Source of the DNA: an uncultured Bacteroidia bacterium
Lineage (GTDB): Bacteria; Bacteroidota; Bacteroidia; Bacteroidales; ML635J-15
Assembly (NCBI GenBank): GCA_902776565.1
Contig: CACYQN010000006.1
Location: 1-64,000 of the forward strand
Reading direction: 5' to 3'
Length of the DNA: 64,000 nt
Each line of letters begins with the position of its first letter. Position 1 is the first letter of the stretch. The notes beneath the pieces are model-generated. The model saw only the letters and a program-made list of their open reading frames with translations. It had not been told where the DNA came from and ran no database searches. The translations under genes and the position numbers were made by a program. Positions 33,365-43,229 of the stretch are shown one piece after another.

Positions 33365-35635
33365 ATGGAAGAAGAATTGCACCTTGTCAACGACCTCGCG
33401 CTGATACTCATTTCGGCAGGCGTAATGACATTGATATTCAAGAAACTGAAACAACCGCTAGTTCTGGGATACATAGTCGCAGGCTTCCTTGTTGGTCCAC
33501 ACTTCGACTTCTTCCCAACCGTAATCGAGGAAGCAAGCGTCTCGGAATGGTCCGAAATAGGTATCATATTCCTGCTTTTCGCCTTGGGACTCGAATTCAG
33601 CTTCAAGAAACTATTCTCGGTCGGAAGCACCGCTTTCATAACGGCTGGCTGTGAAATTCTGCTGACATTTAGCATAGGTGCGCTCGCCGGCTACCTTATG
33701 GGCTGGACAATGATAGAAAGCGTTTTCCTCGGCGGTATGCTGTCGATGTCATCTACCACAATCGTAATTAAGGCATTTGAGGACCTAAAACTGAAAGGCG
33801 AAAAATTTGCCGACATTTCACTGGTCGTACTTATCATTCAGGACCTTGTGGCAATTCTTATGCTCGTCTTATTGCCGACAATCGCCACGGGAAAAAATTT
33901 CGAAGGCAGTGAAATGATTTTCAGCATATTGAAGATGGTTTTCTTCCTTGTGCTGTGGTTTCTCATTGGCATTTATGTTTTCCCCACCTTCTTCAAGCGC
34001 TCAAAAAAACTGATGAACGACGAAACCCTGCTCATTATTTCGGTGGGCTTGTGCTTCGGCATGGTAACTCTGGCAGTATTCACAGGTTTCTCATCGGCTT
34101 TCGGTGCTTTCATTATGGGTTCTATTCTTGGAGAAACTGTCGAAGGCGAACACATAGAGCATAACCTCAAGAGCATCAAGGATTTGTTTGGTGCAATATT
34201 CTTCGTTTCGGTAGGTATGATGGTTGACCCGAAAATTCTTGCCGAATACTGGCTGCCGATTTTAATCCTCTCATTGATAACTATTTTCGGCAAGACCTTG
34301 GTATCGGCATTCGGTGTAATGATTGCTGGCAAGAACATCAAGACTGCACTGCAGACAGGCTTCAGCCTTGCGCAGGTGGGCGAATTTGCTTTCATCATTG
34401 CAGGACTTGGAAACACTCTCGGCGTTATGGAAGCCCACATTTATCCAATAATTGTTGCCGTATCTGTAATTACCACATTTACAACACCATACGGAATCCG
34501 CCTAGCCTCTCCTATAGCCAACGCAATCGAAAAAAGGCTTCCGCAAAAAATAAAGGACAGACTTGACAACTACGCCCAGCGCCAAAATTCCGTCAACCTC
34601 GAAAGCGACTGGAAAAAACTCATAAAATACTATTCCGTAAGAATCATAATCTACGGCATAATCCTCACCGCCATCTGGCTTGCTGCAGTAAAATGGCTCT
34701 ATCCTTTCATGAACGACAAACTCAGCGAATGGAACCATATAGTAGTGGGAATCATCAACTTCCTTATTACAGCACTTGCAATGGCACCATTTCTGCGCGG
34801 ACTTATGGTACAGAAAAAGGACATCCGTCCCACAGTGCTCAAACTTTGGAACGACAGCCGTTTCAACCGTGGAGGAATCGTGGCTTTCACCCTGTTGCGC
34901 TACTTCATAGCAACCACATTCTTAACTCTGGCGCTTTTCAAGACTTTCAACTGGAATGCATGGGTTATAATCCTGATTGCCATCTCGTTGATAATAATAT
35001 TGATACTTTCGCAACGCACACTCAAACGATTCTCACGCATCGAACAGCAGTTCATCAGCAACCTGAATTCAAAAGAAGCCATCGACGAAGAACACAAGCC
35101 TATACGCAAGGGGTTCAACGAGAATTTCAAGGAACACGACATCGACCTTACACCTTATATAGTACCTGTGGCATCGGAAATTGTCGGCTACACAATAAAG
35201 GAACTCAATCTGCGCCAACGCTTTGGAATAAACATCGTTAAGATTGACCGTGGCAAGAAGCACATCAACCTGCCGTCGGGCAACGAACGCATTTTCCCCG
35301 GCGACAGAATCCTCACCATAGGCACCGACAAGCAGAACAAGGCTTTCGCTGAATTTATGCGTCAGCAAGAAAACCTTGAGTCAGAACTTGAAAGCCACGA
35401 AGACGAAGATTATGAGAACACAAAGGTCGCACTCGAATCGTTTGTCGTGGAAGCCAATTCGCCCATCAACGGCAAGAGCCTGCGCGATTGCGGAGCAAGG
35501 AACTTGGGCTGCATGATTGTCGGTATAGACCGCGGAATGGACTCGATAATGAATCCCGACCCGTCGCTTGTATTCGAGACCGACGATGTAGTGTGGGTGG
35601 TAGGCAGCAAGGCAAACATACAAAAACTCTGCTAA
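33365..35635 (+). CDS. CPA2-family monovalent cation:proton antiporter (Kef/RosB-like)
   Basis: A 756-residue inner-membrane transporter. The N-terminal ~380 residues hold about 12 membrane helices of the Na+/H+ exchanger fold (LGYIVAGFLVGPHFD, LFALGLEFSFKKL, LSSTTIVIKAFEDL seen as SMSSTTIVIK). Further helices follow at ~420-540. The C-terminus has two TrkA_C-like domains (~590-660 and ~680-756), ligand-sensing modules, without the usual TrkA_N/NAD domain between. It likely exports K+ or Na+ in exchange for protons. The next gene starts 1 bp after its stop. Confidence 0.9.
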   Translation: MEEELHLVNDLALILISAGVMTLIFKKLKQPLVLGYIVAGFLVGPHFDFFPTVIEEASVSEWSEIGIIFLLFALGLEFSFKKLFSVGSTAFITAGCEILLTFSIGALAGYLMGWTMIESVFLGGMLSMSSTTIVIKAFEDLKLKGEKFADISLVVLIIQDLVAILMLVLLPTIATGKNFEGSEMIFSILKMVFFLVLWFLIGIYVFPTFFKRSKKLMNDETLLIISVGLCFGMVTLAVFTGFSSAFGAFIMGSILGETVEGEHIEHNLKSIKDLFGAIFFVSVGMMVDPKILAEYWLPILILSLITIFGKTLVSAFGVMIAGKNIKTALQTGFSLAQVGEFAFIIAGLGNTLGVMEAHIYPIIVAVSVITTFTTPYGIRLASPIANAIEKRLPQKIKDRLDNYAQRQNSVNLESDWKKLIKYYSVRIIIYGIILTAIWLAAVKWLYPFMNDKLSEWNHIVVGIINFLITALAMAPFLRGLMVQKKDIRPTVLKLWNDSRFNRGGIVAFTLLRYFIATTFLTLALFKTFNWNAWVIILIAISLIIILILSQRTLKRFSRIEQQFISNLNSKEAIDEEHKPIRKGFNENFKEHDIDLTPYIVPVASEIVGYTIKELNLRQRFGINIVKIDRGKKHINLPSGNERIFPGDRILTIGTDKQNKAFAEFMRQQENLESELESHEDEDYENTKVALESFVVEANSPINGKSLRDCGARNLGCMIVGIDRGMDSIMNPDPSLVFETDDVVWVVGSKANIQKLC

Positions 35636-35636
35636 G

Positions 35637-38237
35637 ATGAACCGACAGACGCTATCGTCGATACTGAAGCTGTTTGCAATATCGGCAAACAAGCAAAACG
35701 ACAGCGACACAACAAGCATCATCCTGAAATTCAGGTCGTTCCTCAACGAAACTATCGAAAACACCTACATTGACGAATATACCGCTGAATTTGAGAAGGC
35801 ACTTGACGAATACGCATCATTCTCAAGCAAACGACTGTCGCTCAATTCGGTACGACTTATCCGCATCTGCAACGAAACCAGCCAGAACCTATCGCACGAC
35901 GACCGCATACAAGTGCTCTTCTACCTCGAAAAGTTGCTTTTCCCTGCCAACGAACAGTCGGAAGAGTTCATGCAACTTGTAGCCGACATCTACGAGATTG
36001 ATACAAAAATCCTCGCCGACATTGAAAACCTACACACCGAAAATCCAACAAACAGCCATCGGATAAGTGAAAACGACAATGTACAAGGCGTTTTTATCCT
36101 GCTTTCCAACAACTTGGCTGCAATAAAATCGCTTGGCGACGAGATTTCCATAAATGGAAATATTCTCGCCAACGGAAGCATAGAACTTATTGGAAACGAG
36201 TCGGTTATAAGAATTGGCGACTACAAGAAATACTATCTCAATGACATCGCAGCAATTGCTTCCGAGAAACACGACAGCAACAGTTTCTCGTTGATACTCA
36301 ACAATATCAGCATAACACGCCGCAGCAAAACCTATTTCCATCCCCTATCGTGCGAAATGCATAGCGGGGAACTTGTCGGCATAATGGGACGAAGCGGCTC
36401 AGGGAAAACCACTTTGCTAAAAGCTATAACCGGAATTGAAAAATCACACACAGGAAGCATCTCCAAGCATTCGACTGATGGTGATTCGCAATTTACGAAA
36501 GCCTATCTGCCTCAAGCAAATGCGCTTATTCCGCTTTTCTCGGTAAAGGAACACCTCGAACAGCGCCTCGACTTCCTGCAGGAACGCACAGACCGCAACG
36601 AAAAGATAAAACAAGCATTGGAAAGCGTTGAACTTGAAGATTTTTCGAATAACATTGTTGCAAAATCGGATGGTACACCGTGGCAGATTTCGGGCGGACA
36701 GCAGAAACGACTCGGCATAGCCATGGAAATGCTTGCAAATCCAGAAGTTTTCATCCTCGACGAGCCGACAAGCGGACTTTCGTCAACCGATTCGCAAAAG
36801 ATTGTCGCTCTGCTACGCCAGATTGCATACGACCAAAAGATTGTAATCGCCTCAATCCATCAGCCCGACTTCGAAACCTTTATGATGTTCGACAAGATTC
36901 TCATAATCGACGACGGCGGCTACCCTATTTTCTACGGAAAACCAAGCGAGTCGGCAGAATATTTCCGTCGCCTCACAGGTCGCATCGACAAGGAATCGTT
37001 GCTCGAAACCCATTTCAATCCAGGCGTAATCCTAAACATCATTACCGAAACCTCGCACGACAACCAGCGCATCACATCGCCAGAAGAATGGTATAGAAAA
37101 TTCGTTGAAAACAGTGGCTCCTATCCTACTCTAACTTCCATAAAACCACTGAACAAACGCAAAACGAACGGACTAAAGTCGTTTGCCTCGCAACTGAAGT
37201 TTTCGTTCAAATGCGACCTGCGCAACAAGATTCGTACTGCGATGATTATCGCCATACCGCCGCTGATGGCCGTTGCAATGTCGCTGCTGACAAGGTTCTC
37301 GCACTCTGACGAATACGCATATTATTCCAACCCTAACATTCCCGCTTGGCTGATGATGCTGTTGATTACCGCATTTTTCCTCGGTCTGGTGGTTTCGGCT
37401 CACGAATTCATCTTCTTACGGCAATTTCATCGCAACGAACACATTATCAACGACAAAAGCACATCGCTGTCGCTTGCAAAAATCACGAAGTACATAGTCC
37501 ATTCGGCCATTATGTCGCTTATGCTTACACTTCCAGCCACGCTCATCGAAGGAAATCTGTTCTTTTTCGTCAAACTGTTCGTAATAAACTGGCTGCTGAC
37601 ATTCTGCGGATGCCTTACCTCGATGATTATATCGCTGTTTTTCAGAAGCATATCGACAGTCTATCTGCTTATTCCAATAATTGTAATACCGCAGATGATA
37701 TTCTCTGGCGGACTTGTGCAATACGACAACTTCAACCAGAAGTTTGTGAAAGACAGCGGAATGCCACTTTTTGCCAACCTTATGCCAATCCGCTGGGCCG
37801 ACGAAGCCTGCATAACCGAAGCCTACCTTGTCAATCCCGTGGAACAGGAAATCTTCGAGGCAAAAGTTTCGCTCTACGAAGCTGCCGAAAAACTTGAGAA
37901 CACTACAGACCAAGCACTTATAGCACAACTTCGCAAGCAAAAAAACGATGTTCAATCAGATATCGACAACAAACTGTCACGCATTGAAAATTCCGACAGC
38001 ATTTACAGGCATTTCGGCAATATGTACATCTCGAAGATTGTAACTACAACAAAATCAAGCAATATCCCTCCTATTTACGCAACTCAGCAAAGCGGGAAAA
38101 CGATTTTCCTCTGCGGACACAAAATGCTTGCAGGAAAGACATTTAGCACATTCGGCTACAATGTAATAGTGCTTGTCATCATGAACCTTGTACTTGCTAC
38201 GTTACTTGTAATCATGGTGAGAAATATAAAGAAGTAA
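35637..38237 (+). CDS. ABCG-like ABC transporter, ATPase and permease fused
   Basis: An 866-residue half-transporter. Residues 1-130 form a helical TerB-like region. The ATPase domain has Walker A GRSGSGKT (251-258), signature ISGGQQKR, and Walker B VFILDEPTSGL, followed by SIHQPD with the switch His. A linker leads to an ABC-2 type membrane domain with six helices (~530-850), interrupted by a ~100-residue charged extracytoplasmic loop. The ATPase-before-membrane order is that of eukaryotic ABCG and a bacterial family common in Bacteroidota. The substrate is unknown. Probably co-transcribed with the antiporter. Confidence 0.88.
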   Translation: MNRQTLSSILKLFAISANKQNDSDTTSIILKFRSFLNETIENTYIDEYTAEFEKALDEYASFSSKRLSLNSVRLIRICNETSQNLSHDDRIQVLFYLEKLLFPANEQSEEFMQLVADIYEIDTKILADIENLHTENPTNSHRISENDNVQGVFILLSNNLAAIKSLGDEISINGNILANGSIELIGNESVIRIGDYKKYYLNDIAAIASEKHDSNSFSLILNNISITRRSKTYFHPLSCEMHSGELVGIMGRSGSGKTTLLKAITGIEKSHTGSISKHSTDGDSQFTKAYLPQANALIPLFSVKEHLEQRLDFLQERTDRNEKIKQALESVELEDFSNNIVAKSDGTPWQISGGQQKRLGIAMEMLANPEVFILDEPTSGLSSTDSQKIVALLRQIAYDQKIVIASIHQPDFETFMMFDKILIIDDGGYPIFYGKPSESAEYFRRLTGRIDKESLLETHFNPGVILNIITETSHDNQRITSPEEWYRKFVENSGSYPTLTSIKPLNKRKTNGLKSFASQLKFSFKCDLRNKIRTAMIIAIPPLMAVAMSLLTRFSHSDEYAYYSNPNIPAWLMMLLITAFFLGLVVSAHEFIFLRQFHRNEHIINDKSTSLSLAKITKYIVHSAIMSLMLTLPATLIEGNLFFFVKLFVINWLLTFCGCLTSMIISLFFRSISTVYLLIPIIVIPQMIFSGGLVQYDNFNQKFVKDSGMPLFANLMPIRWADEACITEAYLVNPVEQEIFEAKVSLYEAAEKLENTTDQALIAQLRKQKNDVQSDIDNKLSRIENSDSIYRHFGNMYISKIVTTTKSSNIPPIYATQQSGKTIFLCGHKMLAGKTFSTFGYNVIVLVIMNLVLATLLVIMVRNIKK

Positions 38238-38238
38238 T

Positions 38239-38279
38239 AGAAATGCCCACATTGAAACTAATTCAAGGTGAGCATTTCT
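38239..38279. terminator. Bidirectional terminator between convergent genes
   Basis: AGAAATGCCCACATTGAA pairs with TTCAAGGTGAGCATTTCT (two mismatches), a long hairpin between the ABC transporter and the minus-strand lipoprotein. Confidence 0.75.
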
Positions 38280-38284
38280 AATTT

Positions 38285-39466
38285 TCAATCTTCAAATCCG
38301 TCAATCACATTCCACCTGCCAACAATCTCATTTCCCTTTTTTACGACGACTTCCGAGAAATCTACATGATATTCATACCCATTGTTAGTGAAAATATAAT
38401 AGCTATCATCTAATAGACGACCATTGCCTATCACTAATTCAGGTGTTTCCAACATCGTTGCCCCTTTTTTCCATGCTGCATACCGATAAGAACCATCTCG
38501 CATCATATCTATACGGATTTTGTTTCTGTCGGTCTCCAAGACCCTAACTAACTTTTCGTACTCCCTCAACTGCGGATTTATAAATGGACTGCCAGCATCA
38601 CTATCAACCAATGAGAAATATTCGCCGTCCCACTTATATATCTCATACCTATCATCTATATAAAAATCAGAATTTTGCACATATATAGCCATATCCTTAC
38701 GGTCAAAATAAATCAACCAGTCAAAACCTTCGCCTTGATTTGCCGTTGAGTACCAATATGGAATATCATACTCACAACAGATAACAGATTTAGCACCTTC
38801 ATTATCCATAAACAAATCTATGCTTTCCAGACCTTTTTTTGTCAAGACGAACGAGTTCACAGTTACATATGCGAGAGAACTCCATTCTCGAAAATAATTG
38901 GATGTCAGATAATATGTGCTTGCCCCGGATTGCATTGTATAGACTTTACTTATCAACATCTCATCCAATCCATCATTTTTTCCATCCTGATACATAACCT
39001 TGTCGTTCCACTTGTATTGGACAAAATGAGAGAAAGCGCTCATGGTACCGTGGAAAGGCCACTCCCATGTGTAAAAGCGTATATTACCGTCATCAGCGTC
39101 TGTAATCTGGACATTCGTGTAATGCTGTATGGAGTCGAAAGGATAGTTCATGGAAGAAGGTTCGGACATGACAATCTGACAAAAAGCATTGTAATCAAAA
39201 TACTCTGAGACATCACACTGTCCCTCATCGACTCTGTAATAATGGATTAGCTTCCATTCCGCCTCCTCAAACGAAGAAAACTCGATAATAGAATCACACC
39301 CATCCTCCTCTTTAAGGTTCCAAACAACGACCTGTTTCTTAGGAAACTTCGGTTCAAATTCGGGCATCTCGGACACCACATAACACTGGCAATCTTGTCC
39401 CTTGCAGCCCCAAAGACAAGCAACAACTAACATTACCACAATCCATTGTACATTCATTTTATTCAT
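38285..39466 (-). CDS. Lipoprotein of unknown function
   Basis: A 393-residue protein with a lipoprotein signal (VVMLVVACLWGC; Cys ~20). The mature part is rich in Tyr, Asp and Glu, with many beta-like strands; no family recognised. The last segment, IFTNNGYEYHVDFSEVVVKK followed by GNEIVGRW, recurs as a fragment at 39503-39597, showing a lost paralogue next door. The start is taken at MNKMNVQW; a start two codons earlier is equally possible. Confidence 0.68.
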   Translation of the reverse strand: MNKMNVQWIVVMLVVACLWGCKGQDCQCYVVSEMPEFEPKFPKKQVVVWNLKEEDGCDSIIEFSSFEEAEWKLIHYYRVDEGQCDVSEYFDYNAFCQIVMSEPSSMNYPFDSIQHYTNVQITDADDGNIRFYTWEWPFHGTMSAFSHFVQYKWNDKVMYQDGKNDGLDEMLISKVYTMQSGASTYYLTSNYFREWSSLAYVTVNSFVLTKKGLESIDLFMDNEGAKSVICCEYDIPYWYSTANQGEGFDWLIYFDRKDMAIYVQNSDFYIDDRYEIYKWDGEYFSLVDSDAGSPFINPQLREYEKLVRVLETDRNKIRIDMMRDGSYRYAAWKKGATMLETPELVIGNGRLLDDSYYIFTNNGYEYHVDFSEVVVKKGNEIVGRWNVIDGFED

Positions 39467-39502
39467 AATCAATATATTAACCGACTTTATATTAAATAAA
39501 TC

Positions 39503-39597
39503 TTATCGGAGAAGCCATCTTCCAACTATATTTTTCCCTTTCCTTACCACAACTTCACTATCTCCTACCTTGTATTCGAAACCTTCATTATTGAAAA
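39503..39597 (-). pseudogene. C-terminal fragment of a lost lipoprotein paralogue
   Basis: The frame reads IFNNEGFEYKVGDSEVVVRK followed by GKNIVGRW, closely matching the C-terminus of the lipoprotein at 38285-39466. It has no start of its own. Its upstream end meets the end of the 39588-40346 gene, so a deletion has probably joined the front of one gene to the tail of another. Confidence 0.65.
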
Positions 39598-40346
39598 TAT
39601 GGGTCGTAATTAAGATAGACATCTCCATAGCCAATGCCAGCATAAACGACCGCTGCTTCCACCGTCTTTTGGGAACGAAGCAAAGCCCCTGCATAATAAT
39701 TCAAGCACTGAGAACGCAACACACTCTGAGGAACCGAGTCGCCATACTCCGTCCACACCCTTATGCACCCATCATAGTCGGCTGCATAAAAGCACTTGCG
39801 CAACACTTGTAGAACATAACGATTACGAATATTCCCGTTGGGACACGAAGCAATACAATCCTCATCAAGTTTCTCTACCTTTATTATGCTCATGTCCATC
39901 CTTTCGGAACTCGAGTATTCATCATCCCACCAATAGGGACCGCGAACTTCGGGATAGTACCATGCCGAACGTACCCAACGCTCCTCCTCGTACCTGTCAG
40001 GGTCGGTAATCTTCAGGCACATCCAGTACTGCAAAGCAACGGTATCGTGCTTGTCCATAAGACAACGGTAAAACTCGTTGCTTGTGTTTTCGGACAAAAG
40101 GTTGACATTGTACAACGCTTCTTCCACCGACTCACGCGAAACGGACTTTCCGACATATTCATGCCAAAATGTAATGTTCTCCTCGCGAAACTTGTCGTTG
40201 AGATTGTTTTGCCACTTATCGACCGCATCATAACCCGTATAAAAAATCCAGTGTGCCTCCGGTTCCACTTCGCAAAACACACATGCCATTGCCGGCATAA
40301 TGCCGACAATTAATAATAAACTAATTAAAAAAACTATCGATTTCAT
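39588..40346 (-). CDS. Exported TPR-like protein, probably truncated
   Basis: A 252-residue protein with a signal peptide (IVFLISLLLIVGIMPAMA). The C-terminal part reads as TPR-like helices (VLRKCFYAADYDGCIRVWTE, QCLNYYAGALLRSQK). It stops abruptly at YDPYFQ, next to a fragment of an unrelated lipoprotein. I infer it is the N-terminal piece of a longer protein. It overlaps the upstream gene (40321-41340) by 26 bp, a usual sign of a fixed gene pair. Confidence 0.6.
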   Translation of the reverse strand: MKSIVFLISLLLIVGIMPAMACVFCEVEPEAHWIFYTGYDAVDKWQNNLNDKFREENITFWHEYVGKSVSRESVEEALYNVNLLSENTSNEFYRCLMDKHDTVALQYWMCLKITDPDRYEEERWVRSAWYYPEVRGPYWWDDEYSSSERMDMSIIKVEKLDEDCIASCPNGNIRNRYVLQVLRKCFYAADYDGCIRVWTEYGDSVPQSVLRSQCLNYYAGALLRSQKTVEAAVVYAGIGYGDVYLNYDPYFQ

Positions 40347-41340
40347 CTTCTGAATATTTTGAAAGTTGTTGTGAATCTAAATGATAAAGCACTATTGGCA
40401 ACGAACCGCATTGGTCTTCTACCATTTTTTTTGCCAGAAGGATTGTTTCCGACGACACCTGTTCGTATCTTACATATCTACTCTCCTGTCCCTGATATTC
40501 AATCTCCAATTCATAGACATTATCCTCAACATTTTTGATTTGGTAATCGTCATAATCCGACCTGTTAAGCCTTACAAATTTCTTGTTCTCGTCAAACTCA
40601 ACATACCACGAATAAGTCGGCAACGCCAACGACAATGGGAGCTTATACGATTTCAGATATTTCATGTATGGTCTTATGTCCTCGATGTCAAGAATTGAAT
40701 TTTTCGTATCAAAATTCTTGAACCTGCCCGTATTGTAGCACATCAGCACTCCATATTCAACATCTGGTGGTGTCTGCGCAAGCTGGTGCAGACGTATTGT
40801 CGAAGACAGCATTATGTCCTTTCCAAAATACTTTTTAAGAGCCTGACGCTCATCCTTTAGGAACTGGAAGAAATCATCACGCGTACTTTCCGTCCAGTCG
40901 CAATCGAACTGCACCTCTCCTATTGTAAAGCCAAAGCCGTTGCACATTGCATACAACCTGTGAGCAAGGTCGTCTGTAAATGTGGCGTATTCCCTGATTG
41001 CCGCCTTCGTTATAAAGACAACAGGCACAATGTCTATATTTTCCATGTTGTGTAAAAATTCTTCACCGAAGTAAAACATATCCAGTGATGCAACTGGAGC
41101 GCACTTGTCGCTGAAACTATTGTTATCGTTGATGTCAACATCGAAAAAACGCAGATACATTCTTCCTATGTCGTGACGCTCCAGAAAATCTAATTCTTCA
41201 TCATCAAGACATAAATTTGTCTTCCAGTAATAAACACTATTCTTGGGTATATTCATTTTATCAGCAAAAACAACATACCCGACTACTGCTACCAAAATCG
41301 CAGCAATCACAATCGAAATAATCAAAATTTTCTTTTTCAT
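40321..41340 (-). CDS. Membrane-anchored protein, possible TIM-barrel glycoside-hydrolase-like
   Basis: A 339-residue protein with an N-terminal signal anchor (residues ~4-26). The body has a barrel-like rhythm: DIGRMYLRFFDVD, NIDIVPVVFI, GEVQFDCDWTE, IMLSSTIRLHQ, YGVLMCYNTG and LPLSLALPTYSWY. The acidic pair in QFDCDWTE sits where glycoside hydrolase-like barrels carry catalytic acids. No exact family is assigned. It is translationally coupled to the truncated TPR-like gene downstream, so the two probably work together. Confidence 0.6.
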   Translation of the reverse strand: MKKKILIISIVIAAILVAVVGYVVFADKMNIPKNSVYYWKTNLCLDDEELDFLERHDIGRMYLRFFDVDINDNNSFSDKCAPVASLDMFYFGEEFLHNMENIDIVPVVFITKAAIREYATFTDDLAHRLYAMCNGFGFTIGEVQFDCDWTESTRDDFFQFLKDERQALKKYFGKDIMLSSTIRLHQLAQTPPDVEYGVLMCYNTGRFKNFDTKNSILDIEDIRPYMKYLKSYKLPLSLALPTYSWYVEFDENKKFVRLNRSDYDDYQIKNVEDNVYELEIEYQGQESRYVRYEQVSSETILLAKKMVEDQCGSLPIVLYHLDSQQLSKYSEDEIDSFFN

Positions 41341-41476
41341 AAACCAATATTTTAAAATCCGACAGCAAAAATATTGGCATTTTTGAAACTAAAAGAAGAA
41401 TTTAAAGAGCACTGTATGAAATGGCAGGTTTAATGTATGAAAACCTACCTTGACAATTCGAAAAAATATAACCGCC

Positions 41477-43225
41477 CTACCTCTCCACCAACCTATCCCA
41501 CAAATCTTCGGAAAAAAATTCCTTAAACTGATATGTCATTCCCCTTGGGATAACAATTTTTTGCAGCGAGTCACAATTAGCAAAAGCATCTTCACCAATC
41601 TCTTCTACCGAATACGGAATAATCACAGTTTCAAGTCCTTCGCATCCCCAAAACGCCGACTTGCCAATCTTCTTCACAGAATCGGGAATAACAACGGATT
41701 TCAGTCCTTTGCACTGCCAGAAGGTAGCCTCTGCTATTTCGCTCAGCGAATTGGAAATTTTGACGGAGGTCAGGCCGAAACAGTCGTTAAATGCATTTTC
41801 ACCTATTTCGGTTACAGTATCCGGAATCACAAGCGATGTAAGCCCTTCGCAGCAATAGAATGCCGCGTAGCCTATTTTTGTAACAGAATCAGGAATAGTT
41901 ATCGATTTCAACCCACTGCATTTCATAAAGGCACCGTTGGCAATTTCGGTCACCGAATCGGGAATTACTGCATTTTCGCTACCAGCCAGAAGAATGCCGG
42001 TCTGTGTTTCGATTAATGCGTTGCAGTTTTCGCGCGAGTCGTAGTATGGATTATTGTCGTCAACTACAATGGATTTCAAACTTCCACAGCCCATAAATGC
42101 ATCCTCGCCAATTTCTTCCACATTACGCGAAATGTTCAAGGACGACAGCTTATTGCAATCATAAAATGCTGACACACCTATTCTCCTCAACGATTCGGGA
42201 AAATTCAAATTTCTCAACTCACCGCATTTGGCAAATGCGCTATCGACTATTTCGGTCACATTGCCTAAAATTTTCACATCCGTAAGGCTATAACAGGTGC
42301 AAAAAGCGTTTTCTCCAATCCTCTCAACCGAACTGGGGATTTCAATTGTCGTAAGCCTATCGCAACCACCGAAAGCACCCACGGCAATCTTCGTAACACC
42401 TTCTGGTATAAACGAATTGACACATCCTGCAATCAGTTCATTTGTCCGGGTTGCGATTATGGCGTTGCAGTTTTGGCGCGAGTCATAAACAACATTATTA
42501 TGGTCAACTTCAATTGAATCCAACATGCAACATTCATAAAACGCACCATCACCAATTCTCGTTACCGACGACGGGATAACAATAGATTTCAGACCATAGC
42601 AAGCATAAAAAGCAGACTCCCCTATCCTTCTGACAGAATCGGGTATAACAACAGACTTCAAGCCCTCACAACAATAGAAAGCGCCGTCTTCAATTTCGGT
42701 GATGGAATTTGGAATAAATGCGTTTTTACAGCCCCAGAGAAGCTTGTTTGTCTTTGTCTCGATTATGGCATTGCAATTTTCGCGCGAGTCGTAAACGAGG
42801 TTCGACTTGTCCACTTCAATGGAATTCAACTTTGTACAATTCAGAAACGCCTCAATGCCAATTCGTTCCACCGATGCGGGAATATATATCGACTTCAATT
42901 CATCGCAACTATTGAACGCCCCTTCGCAGATTTCCGTCACCGAGTCGGGAATAACCACCGACGAAAGCACCGAATATGCAAAAGCACCTATTCCGATTGT
43001 TGTAATCGTACTGGAAATTTCAACGGAAACAATGTCAAAACTATCTGTAAAAGCGCCATTGCCAATCTCAGTAACGCCATCTTTCAGGACAATAACTCCC
43101 TCGTTGCTATCGTAGTCAAAGTCGTTGCTGATAGAATTTTCGTCAATCCATTCCGATTCTACAACATAATGAGCCTTATAGCGGATAACATTTGCTACAT
43201 TTTCGTTTTCACCCCTCATATCCAC
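41477..43225 (-). CDS. BspA-like leucine-rich repeat (LRR_5) protein without signal peptide
   Basis: A 582-residue protein made almost wholly of ~23-residue BspA-type repeats, e.g. IPDSVTEIGENAFNDCFGLT and variants, about 20 copies. Three islands break the pattern with SIEVD..N..YDSRENCNAI-type segments (residues ~130, 245, 395). BspA proteins usually sit on the cell surface and bind host proteins. Here the N-terminus (MRGENENVANVIRYK) is polar, with no signal, and there is no T9SS signal at the end, so it is either cytoplasmic or has lost its export signal. It starts 4 bp after an upstream lipoprotein. Confidence 0.85.
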   Translation of the reverse strand: MDMRGENENVANVIRYKAHYVVESEWIDENSISNDFDYDSNEGVIVLKDGVTEIGNGAFTDSFDIVSVEISSTITTIGIGAFAYSVLSSVVIPDSVTEICEGAFNSCDELKSIYIPASVERIGIEAFLNCTKLNSIEVDKSNLVYDSRENCNAIIETKTNKLLWGCKNAFIPNSITEIEDGAFYCCEGLKSVVIPDSVRRIGESAFYACYGLKSIVIPSSVTRIGDGAFYECCMLDSIEVDHNNVVYDSRQNCNAIIATRTNELIAGCVNSFIPEGVTKIAVGAFGGCDRLTTIEIPSSVERIGENAFCTCYSLTDVKILGNVTEIVDSAFAKCGELRNLNFPESLRRIGVSAFYDCNKLSSLNISRNVEEIGEDAFMGCGSLKSIVVDDNNPYYDSRENCNALIETQTGILLAGSENAVIPDSVTEIANGAFMKCSGLKSITIPDSVTKIGYAAFYCCEGLTSLVIPDTVTEIGENAFNDCFGLTSVKISNSLSEIAEATFWQCKGLKSVVIPDSVKKIGKSAFWGCEGLETVIIPYSVEEIGEDAFANCDSLQKIVIPRGMTYQFKEFFSEDLWDRLVER

Positions 43226-43229
43226 TATT

